Notes: generated by a model from the letters alone, not told the origin. Counted from the stretch's first letter, positions 1 through 9,860 are shown. The stretch is DNA of 64,000 nt from Nonomuraea thailandensis (GCF_024172165.1 NZ_JAMZEB010000002.1:3245501-3309500), one strand, 5' to 3'. Made by a program: numbers and translations.

Positions 1-1014
1 CAGGGTGCGGGGGCCGGGCTGGCCGGCCACGCGCAGGTAGGTGCCGTGCACGTTGACCGGATCGTCGTGCGGCCCGTCGAAGAGGCAGTCGCGCACGACG
101 GCCCGGCCCGAGCAGCCGGAGAACTGCACGAAGTCGGCGTACCCGGCGCTGTACCGGCCGGTGTCACGCGGCGCCCGGAACTCGCAGTCCTCGATGGTGA
201 CGTCCTGGGCGGCCTGCGCAACCACGCCGAAGCCGTGCAGGAACCCGAAGCGCAGACCGGACAGCGTCACCTCGGCGCTGTCGAGCACGAGCCCGCCCGG
301 ATGGTCCCGGGTCGTCGGCCGCATCTGGTAGACGAGGCCGGTGTCGGCGGGTTCGCCGCCGTGGTCGTACTCGATGCGGATCTCCCGCCGCCCCACCGGC
401 TCGATCCGCCTGACCCGGTCGAAGAGCGGGTTGGGGGCGCGGCGCGTGCGCCCGCTCGCGGGATCGTGCACCTGCGTGTACTCCAGCGCGTCGCGCCCCT
501 CCCAGGCGTACGCTCCCGTGCCCAGGAGCTCCCCGTGCCAGCGCACGGAGCGGCCCTCGACGGAGAAGAGCGTGGCCTCGGGCACGCTGATCAGCCGGTA
601 CGCCCGCCCCGCCGCGACCCCGGCGGCCACCACGGTGGCGTCCACGACGGTCGGCACGGCGAAGTCGAAGGCGAGCCCCTCGATCCGCACCCGGCGGGAG
701 TCGAGCACGGCGAAGGTCGTCTGCAGCCCGTGCAGGATCAGGCGGGCGCCCGCACCGGAGATCACCAGCTCCTCGGCCGCCTCGACGAGCAGGGCGATCG
801 TCTTGTCACGGTGGCGCGGGTCGTCCCCCACGGTGTTGGAGACGTACAGCTCACGACGCTCCGCCCGTTCCGGCCAGAGATGGTAGTCGCCGGGCGGGAA
901 CCGGAGCGTCGCCGGCCCCCGCTGGGCAGCCGCGGCGCGCAGGGCCGCGGTGACGGCGGGCGCCGCGTCGGCTCGCGCGCCGGGAACCGCGCCGAAGCCG
1001 GTCACGTCAAGCAC
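1..1014 (-). CDS. GH110-type alpha-1,3-galactosidase, 3' end cut by window edge
   Basis: Open for 338 codons from a GTG at 1014 to the window edge, so the C-terminus is missing. The protein reads as a right-handed beta-helix enzyme of the GH110 family. Family hallmarks seen are YADFVQFSGC (about residue 292) and HDDPVNVHG (about residue 317); these Asp residues match the catalytic aspartates known for GH110. GH110 enzymes remove terminal alpha-1,3-linked galactose, for example from blood-group-B-type caps. The start overlaps the last 8 bases of the GH95 gene, indicating translational coupling as the last visible gene of the minus-strand sugar operon. No signal peptide is obvious, so it may act on imported oligosaccharides. 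I am sure of the fold and fairly sure of the family; the exact substrate is inferred. Confidence 0.8.
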   Translation of the reverse strand, partial: MLDVTGFGAVPGARADAAPAVTAALRAAAAQRGPATLRFPPGDYHLWPERAERRELYVSNTVGDDPRHRDKTIALLVEAAEELVISGAGARLILHGLQTTFAVLDSRRVRIEGLAFDFAVPTVVDATVVAAGVAAGRAYRLISVPEATLFSVEGRSVRWHGELLGTGAYAWEGRDALEYTQVHDPASGRTRRAPNPLFDRVRRIEPVGRREIRIEYDHGGEPADTGLVYQMRPTTRDHPGGLVLDSAEVTLSGLRFGFLHGFGVVAQAAQDVTIEDCEFRAPRDTGRYSAGYADFVQFSGCSGRAVVRDCLFDGPHDDPVNVHGTYLRVAGQPGPRTL

Positions 1015-3391
1015 TCTCGCCACCCGCCGTCAGCGTCCCGGGATCCACCACGACGCGCCCGCCCGCGCTCAGGTCGATCAGGCCCTCCCGGTCGCCGGTC
1101 CGCACGACTACGCGGGCACGGCCGGCGGGCCGCCGCGCGGTCAGCGCGAGCTCCGTCACCGTGATCCGACCGGCCACGGTGTCCCAGGCGACGTCCACCG
1201 AGACCCCCGGCCGGGCGACGATCCCGCGTACCCGCCCGCTGCGCCACTCGGCGGGCACGGCGGGCAGGACGGTGATCGTGTCGTCGTGGCTCTGCACCAG
1301 CATCTCCGCCACCGCCGCGACATAGCCGAGGTTGCCGTCGATCTGGAACGGCGGATGCGCCGCGAACAGGTTCGGGTACAGCCCGCCGCGCTCGCCCGCC
1401 TGCTCCACCGGCGCCGGGCGCAGCACCAGGCCGAGCAGCCGCGACACCCTGGCGGGCTCCCTGAGCCTGGCCCACAGCGCCAGCTTCCAGGCGAGCGACC
1501 AGCCGGTCGAGTCGTCCTGCCGGTCGTCCAGGCTCCTGGCCACGGCGGCCCTGAGCCGCGCGTCCGGCGGCGTGTCCCCTGGATAGGCGAAGAGCAGATG
1601 GCTGAGGTGCCGATGCCCGCGCTCGGCCTGCGGCGGGTCGTCGAGCCATTCGCGGACGAGACCGTCGCGGCCCGCCGATGGCGCCGGGATCAGCGGGAGC
1701 GCGGCCCGCGCCGCCACGACGACCGGGTCACCGGAGAGGTGCAGGCGCTCCGCCAGGTCGGACAGCCTGGTGAACAGCCCGGAGATCAGCGTCAAATCCA
1801 TCGTGGCCGAGCGGCCGACCGCGACGTGCCGCCCGTCCGGCGTGAGGTGGTGGTTCTCCGGTGAGGTGGAGGGCGAGGTGCCGAGGGTCCCGCCGGGCAG
1901 CCTGACGAGCCAGTCGAGGCAGAACGCGGCGGCCTCGCGCAACACCGGCCAGGCCCGTTCGCGGGCGAAGCGCTCGTCCGCGCCGAAACGCAGCCGCTCG
2001 GCCAGGAGCCAGCTCAGCCACACCCCGCCCATCGGCCAGAACGCCCAGGCCGGGTCCGCGTGCCCCCTGCCGACGGGCGAGGTGAACGCCCAGGCGTCGG
2101 TGTTGTGGTGGGCCACCCAGCCGCGGGCGCCGTAGAGCCGCCGCGCGGTGGCCCGGCCCCGGTCCGCCAGCGCCGTGACGAGCTCGACGAGCGGGTCGAG
2201 GCATTCGCCGAGGTCGGCGGTCTCGGCGGCCCAGTAGTTCATCTCGGTGTTGACGTTGATCGTGTAGTTCGAGCTCCACGGCGGCCGGAGCCGATCGTTC
2301 CACAACCCCTGCAGCGTGGACGGCAGCCCGCCTGGCCGGGAGGAGCAGATGGCGAGGTAGCGGCCGTACGCGAACAGGAGGGCGGCCAGGGACGGGTCGT
2401 GCCCGGCCGGGCCCGCCGCCGCGCGCAGCACCCGCTCGTGGGTGGGCAGCGCCCGCGCCTCCGGCGGGCCGTCCAGCTCCAGCCGGACCCGGTCGTAGAG
2501 GCGGGCGTGGTCCTGCCGGTGGCGGGCCGCCAGCTCCGCCGTTCCCCTGCCGAGGGCGCGGGCGACGCGCCGCTCCGCACGCGTCAGCGCGCCGGCCGCG
2601 TCCCCGCGCGGCGCGCGGCCGATCGAGGTGAACGTCGTCTCGGTGGCCAGGACCAGCTCGAACCGGCGCACCCGCAGCGCCCGCCCCGGCCGGGCCTCCC
2701 CGTCGTGCACGACCCGCGCGGCCACCGCGCCCCGCAGGGCCTCCTCGCCCCACACCGGCGACAGGTCCGGCTCGTGCGGGGGCGGCATGTCGCTCGGCAG
2801 CCGTACGGTCAGCCAGGCTCCGGACGGATGCGCCTCCTGCCCGAGCACGCGCAACGGCGAGGCGAGCCGCCAGCGCACCGAGACGGGCCGGTCCGCGTCG
2901 AGCACGAGGACCAGCACCCCGTCCGGGTGGGAGACGAAGCTCGTCCAGCGCAGCGCGGCCCCGGCCAGGCGGTAGCTCACCTCGTGCGTCGCGGTCGAGA
3001 GGTCGAGCTGCCGCCCGTACCCCTCGGCGGGGGCGCCCCCGGGGTTCTCGATCTCCACGTGGAGGTCGGCGAACGGCAGGTAGGCCTGGGACCAGCCGCC
3101 CTGCAGCGCCATGAGCTGCCGCTCCGCCTCCGGCGCGTCCCCGCGGGCGAGCGCCGCCCGGGCCGCGGCGAGCGCGGCCGGAGCCAGGCGCGGATCGGCC
3201 GTGCTGGTCGCCTCCTCGCTGCCGGGGCCGCCGGACCAGGCCGTGCCGTCGTTCAGCTGGAGGTGCTCGTCACCCGGCGTTCCGCGCACCATCGCGCCGA
3301 GGCGTCCGTTGCCCAGGGGAAAGGCCTCGAGCCAGTGCGCCGCCGGCGCCGGCGCCCGGAGCAGGTGCTCAGCTTTCTGGAACGGGTCCAC
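1007..3391 (-). CDS. GH95 family alpha-L-fucosidase (or alpha-L-galactosidase)
   Basis: A 794-aa protein with the GH95 layout: an N-terminal beta-sandwich domain starting HWLEAFPLGNGRLGAMV, then an (alpha/alpha)6 barrel. Family landmarks are visible: NVNTEMNYW near residue 380 (the paired Asn that activate water in the Bifidobacterium enzyme), TSPSTSPENHH near 510 (general-acid Glu) and QIDGNLG near 684 (Asp). GH95 enzymes invert alpha-1,2-linked L-fucose or the related L-galactose. GTG start preceded by GAGGTGAG; it begins 3 bases after the GH36 stop. No signal peptide is seen, so it is probably cytoplasmic and acts on oligosaccharides delivered by the upstream ABC transporter. Confidence 0.9.
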   Translation of the reverse strand: MDPFQKAEHLLRAPAPAAHWLEAFPLGNGRLGAMVRGTPGDEHLQLNDGTAWSGGPGSEEATSTADPRLAPAALAAARAALARGDAPEAERQLMALQGGWSQAYLPFADLHVEIENPGGAPAEGYGRQLDLSTATHEVSYRLAGAALRWTSFVSHPDGVLVLVLDADRPVSVRWRLASPLRVLGQEAHPSGAWLTVRLPSDMPPPHEPDLSPVWGEEALRGAVAARVVHDGEARPGRALRVRRFELVLATETTFTSIGRAPRGDAAGALTRAERRVARALGRGTAELAARHRQDHARLYDRVRLELDGPPEARALPTHERVLRAAAGPAGHDPSLAALLFAYGRYLAICSSRPGGLPSTLQGLWNDRLRPPWSSNYTINVNTEMNYWAAETADLGECLDPLVELVTALADRGRATARRLYGARGWVAHHNTDAWAFTSPVGRGHADPAWAFWPMGGVWLSWLLAERLRFGADERFARERAWPVLREAAAFCLDWLVRLPGGTLGTSPSTSPENHHLTPDGRHVAVGRSATMDLTLISGLFTRLSDLAERLHLSGDPVVVAARAALPLIPAPSAGRDGLVREWLDDPPQAERGHRHLSHLLFAYPGDTPPDARLRAAVARSLDDRQDDSTGWSLAWKLALWARLREPARVSRLLGLVLRPAPVEQAGERGGLYPNLFAAHPPFQIDGNLGYVAAVAEMLVQSHDDTITVLPAVPAEWRSGRVRGIVARPGVSVDVAWDTVAGRITVTELALTARRPAGRARVVVRTGDREGLIDLSAGGRVVVDPGTLTAGGESA

Positions 3392-3394
3392 GGC

Positions 3395-5173
3395 TCACCT
3401 CGGCCCTGATCGCCGGAGCCGGGCGAGCCCGCCGGACGGTACGGCCAGCACGTGCGGGCCGGTGGCCAGGGTGATCTCCGCGCCGGTCACGGGCCGCCCC
3501 GTGGCGTCCCACGTCTCCAGGTGCGCGCGCACCTCGCCGCCCTCGTTCAGCAGGATCGGCGCGCTGTCGTCGGCGTTCGCGACCAGCAGCTCCGTCCAGT
3601 CGCCCGGCGGGATCGTGATCGGGTGCGGCGCGTATCTCGCCACGAAGTGCCGCCCGCCGAAGCGCGCCCTGACCACCGGGTACAGCAGGTCGGGCCGCTC
3701 GGGAGTCAGCCGGCCGTGCAGCAGCAGGTCGCGGTTCGCGCGCCAGACCCCGAGCCAGAACGCCAGCGCGCCGGCCTGGCCGCCGGTGAGCCGCGTCAGG
3801 TCCACGGAGACCTGCGGCACGCCCAGGAGGGCGTTGATCAGGTGGTGGGCGACCCGCTCCGCGCTGTCGTCGGCCGCCCACATGATCGGGTCGCTGTGGA
3901 TCGGCGTGCCAGGCCGCGCCAGGCGCAGGTCGAGGATGCCGACGCGGTTCTGCAGACCGTTCAGCGGGCAGTCGCCGACGCGGATCATGGAGGCCAGGCG
4001 GGCGGCGGCCGGATGCACGTACGGCTCCCTGAACTCGATCAGAGGCTCGGTGCCGCGAGCCCGCAGCCGGGTGACGAGCTCCGAGATCGTGTCGATCGCG
4101 GCGGCCACCGAGCCCGGCGCGTGCTCGTCCGCGAACTCCTCCAGGAAGTCGAGCTTGAGACCGTCCGCCCCCGTTCGCGCCATGATGTCATCGAGCCTGC
4201 CCACCAGGTGGGACCGGGCCGCCGGGTCGCGCGGGTCGAGCACCCGCGCCTGCAGCTCGGGCCGGTCGCGCAGCGTCGGGAACCCGAGGCCCGCCGCCCC
4301 GGCGTGGTGGCCGAGGAACGGCGTGCCGATCCACCACACGGTCCGCAGCCCCCGCTCGCGCAGCGCCGCGACCAGCCCGGCGGCGTCGGCGAACTTCTCC
4401 TGGGCCGGCTCCCAGTCGCCGCACGACCCGTACCCGCGGCCGTGCGAGGTCGTCTGCCAGCCGTCGTCGACGATCACCGTGCCGAAGCCCAGCTCCGCGG
4501 CCCGGCCGGCCTGCGCCAGCACCGCGTCGGCGGTGACGTGCTGGTGCGCGAAGTACCAGGTGCACAGGACGGCGTCCGTCGCTCCGGGGGCGGCGCGGTG
4601 GCCCTGCTCGCCCTGCTCGCCCTGGAGCCAGTGCCCGGCCCCGGTCACGGCCTCGGGGAAGGGGCGGCCGGAGGTGTCCAGCAGCAGCCGCACCTCGCCC
4701 GGCGGGCCGTCGACGGTGACCATGATCGCGAAGTCGGCGGTCTCCTCCACCAGGCCCGCCCGTACGCTGGTCGCGCTCGTGCCGGAGTCCACCGCGTACA
4801 CCAGCCGCGTGGCGTCGCGGGGTGCCAGCAGCGCGCCCAGCGGGAGCCCGCGCAGGGCGGTCACGTCATCCGGGTCCGCCCAGGACGGCGGGATGGTGGC
4901 GTCCCGCACCGCGCTGCCCGGCCGCCACCAGGCGACGGCGTCGGTGGCGGGGATCGCCGCGGTCAGGGCGAAGCGCCCGCCGAGGGTGCGGAACACCACC
5001 TCGACGACGCCCTCGCCGCGGGTACGGACCCCGGTTTCCGCCGACGGGGTCGCCTGGAGCCGGAGCCCGGCGCCGGGACGGTGACCGGCCAGGACGACCG
5101 GTGTCTCGGGCGGCGCCTGCGACCTGCCCGGCAGCCAGAAGGTGACGGGCGACGGTGATGCGACGTCGGTCAT
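3395..5173 (-). CDS. GH36-like alpha-galactosidase (melibiase)
   Basis: A 592-aa protein. The central TIM barrel shows VIDDGWQTT, then ADGLKLDFLEEF near residue 340 (nucleophile Asp in KLDF), then IRVGDCPLNG near residue 398 (acid/base Asp region). This is the GH36/melibiase order. It should remove terminal alpha-galactosyl groups. The ATG at 5173 is chosen because it overlaps the stop of the upstream permease (ATGA) and the homologous region begins there; an in-frame extension to 5842 would only reread the permease gene in another frame. No secretion signal. With the neighbouring GH95 and GH110 genes it forms a set for alpha-galactosylated, fucosylated glycans. Confidence 0.87.
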   Translation of the reverse strand: MTDVASPSPVTFWLPGRSQAPPETPVVLAGHRPGAGLRLQATPSAETGVRTRGEGVVEVVFRTLGGRFALTAAIPATDAVAWWRPGSAVRDATIPPSWADPDDVTALRGLPLGALLAPRDATRLVYAVDSGTSATSVRAGLVEETADFAIMVTVDGPPGEVRLLLDTSGRPFPEAVTGAGHWLQGEQGEQGHRAAPGATDAVLCTWYFAHQHVTADAVLAQAGRAAELGFGTVIVDDGWQTTSHGRGYGSCGDWEPAQEKFADAAGLVAALRERGLRTVWWIGTPFLGHHAGAAGLGFPTLRDRPELQARVLDPRDPAARSHLVGRLDDIMARTGADGLKLDFLEEFADEHAPGSVAAAIDTISELVTRLRARGTEPLIEFREPYVHPAAARLASMIRVGDCPLNGLQNRVGILDLRLARPGTPIHSDPIMWAADDSAERVAHHLINALLGVPQVSVDLTRLTGGQAGALAFWLGVWRANRDLLLHGRLTPERPDLLYPVVRARFGGRHFVARYAPHPITIPPGDWTELLVANADDSAPILLNEGGEVRAHLETWDATGRPVTGAEITLATGPHVLAVPSGGLARLRRSGPR

Positions 5174-6027
5174 TTGCTCCCCGTGAATGAGATTCCGCCG
5201 ATGATGTGACGCTGGGCGATGAAGAACAGCAGCACGCAGGGTGCGGTGACCACCAGGGCGGTGGCCATCAGGAGCGGCGTGTCCGTCCCGTTGACGGACT
5301 GGAACCCGGCCAGCGCGAGCGGCAGGGTCTTCCACCGGTCCGTCGTGAGGTAGATGGCGGCCTGGAAGAAGTTGTTCCAGTACGACATGAACTGCAGCAC
5401 CGCGGTGGCGATGATGATCGGGCGAGAAAGCGGTAGGTAGATCGAGAACCAGATGCGGAACCAGCCCGCGCCGTCGATGAGCGCGGCGTCCGTCAGCGCC
5501 TCCGGCAGCCGCAGGTAGAACTGCCGGTAGAGGAAGATGAAGAACGCCGAGCCGAAGAACGTCGGCACGATGATCGGCCACAGCGTGTCGATCATGTCGA
5601 GGTTCCTGAACAGGATGAACTGCGGCACGATCGTGACCTCCTGCGGCAGCAGGAGCGTCGACAGCACGACCGCGAACAGCACCCCGGCTCCCCGCGCCCG
5701 GATCCGCGCGAACGCGAAGCCGACCAGCGAGGAGGAGAAGACGACCGCGACGACCGGCACGAGCGTGCTGAGCAGCGAGTTGCGCAGGTAGGTCCAGAAG
5801 GGGAACGAGCCGAGCCCCTCGGCGAAGTTGGACCACTGCCACTGCAGCGGCCAGAGCGAGGCGCCCGCGTGCGCCACCCCCTCCGGCGTGCGCAGCGCGG
5901 TCGCGATCATCCAGAGGAACGGGTAGACGAAGCCGGCCGACCCGATCACGAGCAGGGTGAGCGCCAGGATCCGGGTGCCGAGCGGCCCGCGCCGTGCCTC
6001 GCCGGCCTGGTTGGCGTCAGTGGGCAT
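5170..6027 (-). CDS. Carbohydrate ABC transporter permease, MalG type
   Basis: A 285-aa inner-membrane protein with about six hydrophobic segments. It carries the permease EAA-type loop (DAALIDGAGWFRIWF) that docks the ATPase, and the MalG-like ending GGISFTGSK. It pairs with the MalF-type permease upstream, overlapping it by 11 bases; a GTG six bases earlier is an alternative start. The ATPase subunit is not encoded in the locus. This is usual in actinomycetes, where a shared MsiK-type ATPase often serves many sugar importers; that last point is family knowledge. Confidence 0.9.
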   Translation of the reverse strand: MPTDANQAGEARRGPLGTRILALTLLVIGSAGFVYPFLWMIATALRTPEGVAHAGASLWPLQWQWSNFAEGLGSFPFWTYLRNSLLSTLVPVVAVVFSSSLVGFAFARIRARGAGVLFAVVLSTLLLPQEVTIVPQFILFRNLDMIDTLWPIIVPTFFGSAFFIFLYRQFYLRLPEALTDAALIDGAGWFRIWFSIYLPLSRPIIIATAVLQFMSYWNNFFQAAIYLTTDRWKTLPLALAGFQSVNGTDTPLLMATALVVTAPCVLLFFIAQRHIIGGISFTGSK

Positions 6028-7078
6028 GGACACGCCGCTTGCGCTCCTTCGGTCGTTGCGATTCGTAGTAGACCCAGAAGGCGCTGCCGCGGAAGACGAG
6101 CGCGGTGAGCACCATGATCATGATGAAGAAGATCCAGGCCAGGGCGGACGCGTAACCCATCCGGAAGAAGGAGAACGCGTTGTTGTAGAGGTAGAGGACG
6201 TAGAACAGGAGCGAGTCGGACGGGCCGCCGCCGTTGCGGGTGACCACGTACCCCTGGGTGAAGGTCTGCATGGCGTAGATGAGCCCGGTGACCACGTTGA
6301 AGAAGATCACGGGGCTCACCTGCGGCAGGGTGATGTTCCACAGCCTGCGCCACCGGCCGGCGCCGTCGATCTGCGCCGCCTCGTAGAGCTCCTTGGCGAT
6401 GTCCTGGAGGCCGGCGAGGTAGATGATCATGTTGCCGCCGACCGTCCAGAGGCTCATGATGATCACCGTCGGCAGGGCCCAGTCCGCGTCGAAGAGCCAG
6501 CGGGGGCCCTCGACGCCGAGCAGCCGCAGCAGCCCGTTGGCCAGCCCGTAGCTGGGGTTGAACACCCAGATGAACAGCACGGCCTGTGCCACCCCGGTGA
6601 CCAGCGACGGCAGGTACCAGATCGTGCGGAACACGTGGATGCCGCGCACCCTGCTGTTCATCAGCAGCGCCACCGCCAGCGACAGCACCGTCTGCAGCGG
6701 GACGCTGACGGCGGCGTAGGTGAGCGTGACCTTGATCGACTGCCCGAGGTCGGGATCCGCGAACGCCTCCGCGTAGTTGGCGAGCCCGACGAACTCCGGC
6801 GGGTCGATGAGGTTCCAGTCGGTGAGCGACAGGTACAGGGAGTAGGCCATCGGCCCTCCCGTGAACAGGAGGAACCCGATGATCCACGGCGAGACGAAGA
6901 TCCAGAAGGCGGCGGTGTTCCGCGAGATCCAGCGCGCGCGCACGGCCCACCACAGGCCGGCCAGGAGGACGGCGAACACGGCGGCCAGCATGATCACTAA
7001 GGACAGGACGGGTCTGAGGCCCTCGTAGACGTGCAGCCGTCCCAGCAGACCCTCGAGGCCGCGCACGATGTCCTCCAT
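6017..7078 (-). CDS. Carbohydrate ABC transporter permease, MalF type
   Basis: A 353-aa membrane protein with an extra N-terminal hydrophobic segment (LSLVIMLAAVFAVLLAG), as in MalF-like subunits. Further membrane segments follow, with the coupling-helix motif ELYEAAQIDGAGRWRRLWN. It forms the translocation channel with the MalG-type subunit encoded next. It lies 28 bases downstream of the solute-binding lipoprotein gene, in operon order binding protein, permease, permease. Confidence 0.9.
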   Translation of the reverse strand: MEDIVRGLEGLLGRLHVYEGLRPVLSLVIMLAAVFAVLLAGLWWAVRARWISRNTAAFWIFVSPWIIGFLLFTGGPMAYSLYLSLTDWNLIDPPEFVGLANYAEAFADPDLGQSIKVTLTYAAVSVPLQTVLSLAVALLMNSRVRGIHVFRTIWYLPSLVTGVAQAVLFIWVFNPSYGLANGLLRLLGVEGPRWLFDADWALPTVIIMSLWTVGGNMIIYLAGLQDIAKELYEAAQIDGAGRWRRLWNITLPQVSPVIFFNVVTGLIYAMQTFTQGYVVTRNGGGPSDSLLFYVLYLYNNAFSFFRMGYASALAWIFFIMIMVLTALVFRGSAFWVYYESQRPKERKRRVHAH

Positions 7079-7106
7079 GTCGATGTCCCCGCCTCCCTCT
7101 GGCCGC

Positions 7107-8363
7107 CTACTTGGTCGCGTCGAGCATCTGCTGGCACTGGGCCTGCAGCTCCGGCAGCACGGCCGCCGGGTCCTCGGTGCCCGAGCCGATCGCGGTGCGC
7201 GAGTTCAGATCCGTGGAGAAGGTGCTCTCGATCTTGACCTTGTCCTTCACGTACGCCGTGGTGACGGCGTTGGCGACGGCATCGGTGAAGGCCTGCAGGT
7301 TCACCTTCGGCGCGATCGACCTGAAGGACTCCAGCGAGCCCTGCACGACCGGCACGCCGAGCGCGGACGTCGTCGAGGCGAGCAGGTTCTGGGCGGCGGG
7401 GCTGGTGCTCATGAACGTCGCGAACGTCTTCGCCGCGCTCACCTCGGCCTGCTCAGCCGACTTCGAGATGCCGAGGCTGTCCACCTCCATCGGCTCGCCC
7501 TTGCCCGGCATCGGCACGATGAGGAACTTCGAGGTGTCCAGGGCGGCGAGCTTGGCGATGTTCCACGGCCCGAAGTCCGGCAGCATCGCGACCTTGCCGT
7601 CCGCGAACCACTGGAACATGTCCTGCCCCTGGGCGTCGGCCGGGTTCGGCGCGAACCCGTCCGGCTTCGTCGAGCCGACCACGACCTGCGCGGCGCGGAT
7701 GCCGTCGGCATCGGCCATGGTGCAGGTCCGGCCGTCGGCGCTGTAGTACGAGCCGCCCTCCGCGACCAGCCAGCCGTCGTACCACAGCGGCGCGGAGCCG
7801 TAGACCTTCTTCTCGCCCGACCCGGACGTCAGCTTCGTGGCCGCGGCCACGAAGTCCGCGGTGCTCATCGGGGCCGACCCGGACGGGACGGTCAGGCCGG
7901 CCGACTCGAAGGCGGCCTTGTTGATCGCCATCACCTTGCTCTTGGCGACGAAGGGGACCGCGTAGTCGGTGCCGCCGACGTTGCCGGCCTTGGCGACGGC
8001 CGCCGAGTAGTAGACGCCGTGATCCACCTCGACCGGGATGAACGCGCTGGCGAAGCTCGGCAGCGCGGTGTTGGAGATCTGCGCCACGGTCGGGGCGTCC
8101 CCGCCGGCGATCGAGGTCTGCAGCTTCTGCTCGTAGTCGCTCTGGATCCAGTTGGCCTCGACCTTGACGGCCGGGTTCGCCTTCTCGAACGCCGCGATCA
8201 TCGACTTGATGGTGGCGGCCTCGTCGTTGTTGCCCCAGAAGGCGTAGGTGATCGTGACGTTGCCCTGACCGCCGGTCGCCGGATCCGCGCCCGGCTCGCC
8301 GCCGCACGCCGCGAGAGCGAGGAACGAGGCGACGGTGACAGCGGTGAGTGCCTTGGCCTGCAT
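7107..8363 (-). CDS. Sugar ABC transporter solute-binding lipoprotein
   Basis: A 418-aa exported binding protein of the cluster 1 (MalE-like) family. The N-terminus is a lipoprotein signal (SFLALAACGG, lipobox LAAC), so it should be anchored outside the membrane. The mature part starts with a glycine/polar linker and NVTITYAFWGNN, typical of sugar-binding proteins. The ATG at 8363 is chosen because it starts the signal peptide and has AAGGAGA upstream. It should capture the oligosaccharide later cut by the GH36, GH95 and GH110 enzymes of the operon. Confidence 0.92.
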   Translation of the reverse strand: MQAKALTAVTVASFLALAACGGEPGADPATGGQGNVTITYAFWGNNDEAATIKSMIAAFEKANPAVKVEANWIQSDYEQKLQTSIAGGDAPTVAQISNTALPSFASAFIPVEVDHGVYYSAAVAKAGNVGGTDYAVPFVAKSKVMAINKAAFESAGLTVPSGSAPMSTADFVAAATKLTSGSGEKKVYGSAPLWYDGWLVAEGGSYYSADGRTCTMADADGIRAAQVVVGSTKPDGFAPNPADAQGQDMFQWFADGKVAMLPDFGPWNIAKLAALDTSKFLIVPMPGKGEPMEVDSLGISKSAEQAEVSAAKTFATFMSTSPAAQNLLASTTSALGVPVVQGSLESFRSIAPKVNLQAFTDAVANAVTTAYVKDKVKIESTFSTDLNSRTAIGSGTEDPAAVLPELQAQCQQMLDATK

Positions 8364-8392
8364 GGGGGGTCTCCTTCGCAAAAAGTGATCTG

Positions 8393-9676
8393 TCAACGGG
8401 CGGGGAGCCGGGTGACGCCGCCGTCCGGGGTCGCCCGTACACGGGTGCCGGCCGGCACCTCGATGGTGGAGACCTGCCCGTCGTCCCAGGTGGCGGCCCA
8501 GGTCACGCCCGGGCCGCCGGTCACCTGGAGCTCCGTGGCCTCCCGGCCGTCGTGCCTGACGCCGATGCGGGAGCCGCCGACCGGAACGTTCCCGGCCGCC
8601 AGCCACTCGCCGGCGGGCAGGTGCGAGCGGGTGCGGACGACGCCCGGCGTCTCACCGGGCTCCAGCCCCGTCAGGCCGGTCGCCACGTGGGCGACGTGGG
8701 TGAAGGGCACCTCCGGGTAGTCCGCGCGGGAGGCGGCCAGGGCGCGGATCCACCGCAACGCCTCGCCGTCCCTGCCGTAACGCAGGAACGCCTCCGGGAG
8801 GTAGGTGGCGGCCTCGATGTTGGCGGGCGGCGCCGCCTCCAGCCCGGCGGCCAGGAAGTCGAGGTGCGCGGCCGAGCGCTCGTCGGCGCGCATGATGCCC
8901 TTCAGCGCGGGGAACCAGGTGCTCTCCAGCCGGAAGCCGGCGACCGGGCCCTCGGCGGTGAAGCCCGCCGTGTAGTGGCGGCCGTCCTGCGACCACCAGG
9001 CGTCGGAGAAGTGCTCCTCCAGCTCCGCGGCGCGCGAGCGGTTCCAGGCGGCGAAGCCCGCCGCGAGCACGCCCGCCGAGCCGAGCGCCCGGTGCGCCGC
9101 CCACTGGCTCGCGATCCCGTCGGCCGAGACCCGCAGGTACGGCGGCCGTTCCACCTCGTTGTAGGTGGCTGTGCCGGACCAGAAGTCCCCGGTGCCCCGC
9201 TCACCCGCGACGCCCGTCCCGAGCGGGTCGTGCAGCTCGACGAACGAGGTCATCGTGGTGCGCAGGAACCCCGCGATCACCGGGTCGAGCAGGAACCGCC
9301 CGTCGGCCGTCCAGCGGTACTGCTCGACCGCCTTCTCCACCAGCTCGAACGGCGCCGGGATCTCCCGGACGAAGTCGTCGTCCGAGCGGTAGTCGATCGC
9401 GGCCGGGGTGCCGTCGAACTCGAACGCCCACAGCGGGTACCAGCCGCGAGCCCCGGTGGCCGAGCCGGCGAAGTGCCGGAGCATCGCGAGGTTCTCGGTG
9501 TCCAGCCCCAGGAGGTGGGCGCCGAGGGTCTGGTGGGCGAAGTCCCGCGAGTAGAACATCGGCCGGTCCGTCATCGCCGCCCAGTAGCTGGGCAGGAAGG
9601 CGGAGTGCCGCCCGGTCTGCACCCATTCCCGCGAGCGCGTTGACGCCCAGCTGAAAGATTCGACAAGATCCGTCAT
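8393..9676 (-). CDS. Six-hairpin glycosidase-like protein, (alpha/alpha)6 fold
   Basis: A 427-aa protein when started at ATG 9676, just before ESFSWASTRSREWVQTGRH. An ATG at 9760 would add 28 residues, and neither start has a good ribosome site. Aromatic-rich blocks such as PSYWAAMTDRPMFYSRDF, GARGWYPLWAFEFDG and ESTWFPALKG suggest an alpha/alpha toroid glycoside hydrolase. The C-terminal 70 residues look like a small beta-sandwich (VTGGPGVTWAATWDDGQ). I do not recognise a specific GH family. As first gene of the sugar operon it probably acts on the same glycan as the enzymes downstream. Confidence 0.6.
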   Translation of the reverse strand: MTDLVESFSWASTRSREWVQTGRHSAFLPSYWAAMTDRPMFYSRDFAHQTLGAHLLGLDTENLAMLRHFAGSATGARGWYPLWAFEFDGTPAAIDYRSDDDFVREIPAPFELVEKAVEQYRWTADGRFLLDPVIAGFLRTTMTSFVELHDPLGTGVAGERGTGDFWSGTATYNEVERPPYLRVSADGIASQWAAHRALGSAGVLAAGFAAWNRSRAAELEEHFSDAWWSQDGRHYTAGFTAEGPVAGFRLESTWFPALKGIMRADERSAAHLDFLAAGLEAAPPANIEAATYLPEAFLRYGRDGEALRWIRALAASRADYPEVPFTHVAHVATGLTGLEPGETPGVVRTRSHLPAGEWLAAGNVPVGGSRIGVRHDGREATELQVTGGPGVTWAATWDDGQVSTIEVPAGTRVRATPDGGVTRLPAR

Positions 9677-9769
9677 GCTTGAATCAACCCAGACCTGCTC
9701 AGATGGGCGATTCTGCCCCGATCTGCCGACAGAAGTCGCAGATGGTGACTTGTTCGTCATGAGGAGCGA

Positions 9770-9798
9770 GTGTTACATAGCTGCTTCAAACCCGTCAA
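9770..9798 (-). promoter_or_regulatory. Candidate promoter for the GH operon
   Basis: On the minus strand TTGACG (9798-9793) is followed after 17 bases by TAACAC (9775-9770). The -35 is good and the -10 is weak. It lies in the only gap upstream of the operon. No clear LacI palindrome was found beside it. Confidence 0.3.
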
Positions 9799-9860
9799 CG
9801 ACCCGACAAAAAACTTGCACAACGTCGATCCGGGTCACGGGAGACGTGCACGCGAACATG

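Noticed and set aside
46..3409. Long plus-strand frames opposite the GH110 and GH95 genes
   Set aside because: Low-complexity Arg/Pro/Gly translations without motifs; the minus strand carries catalytic motifs.
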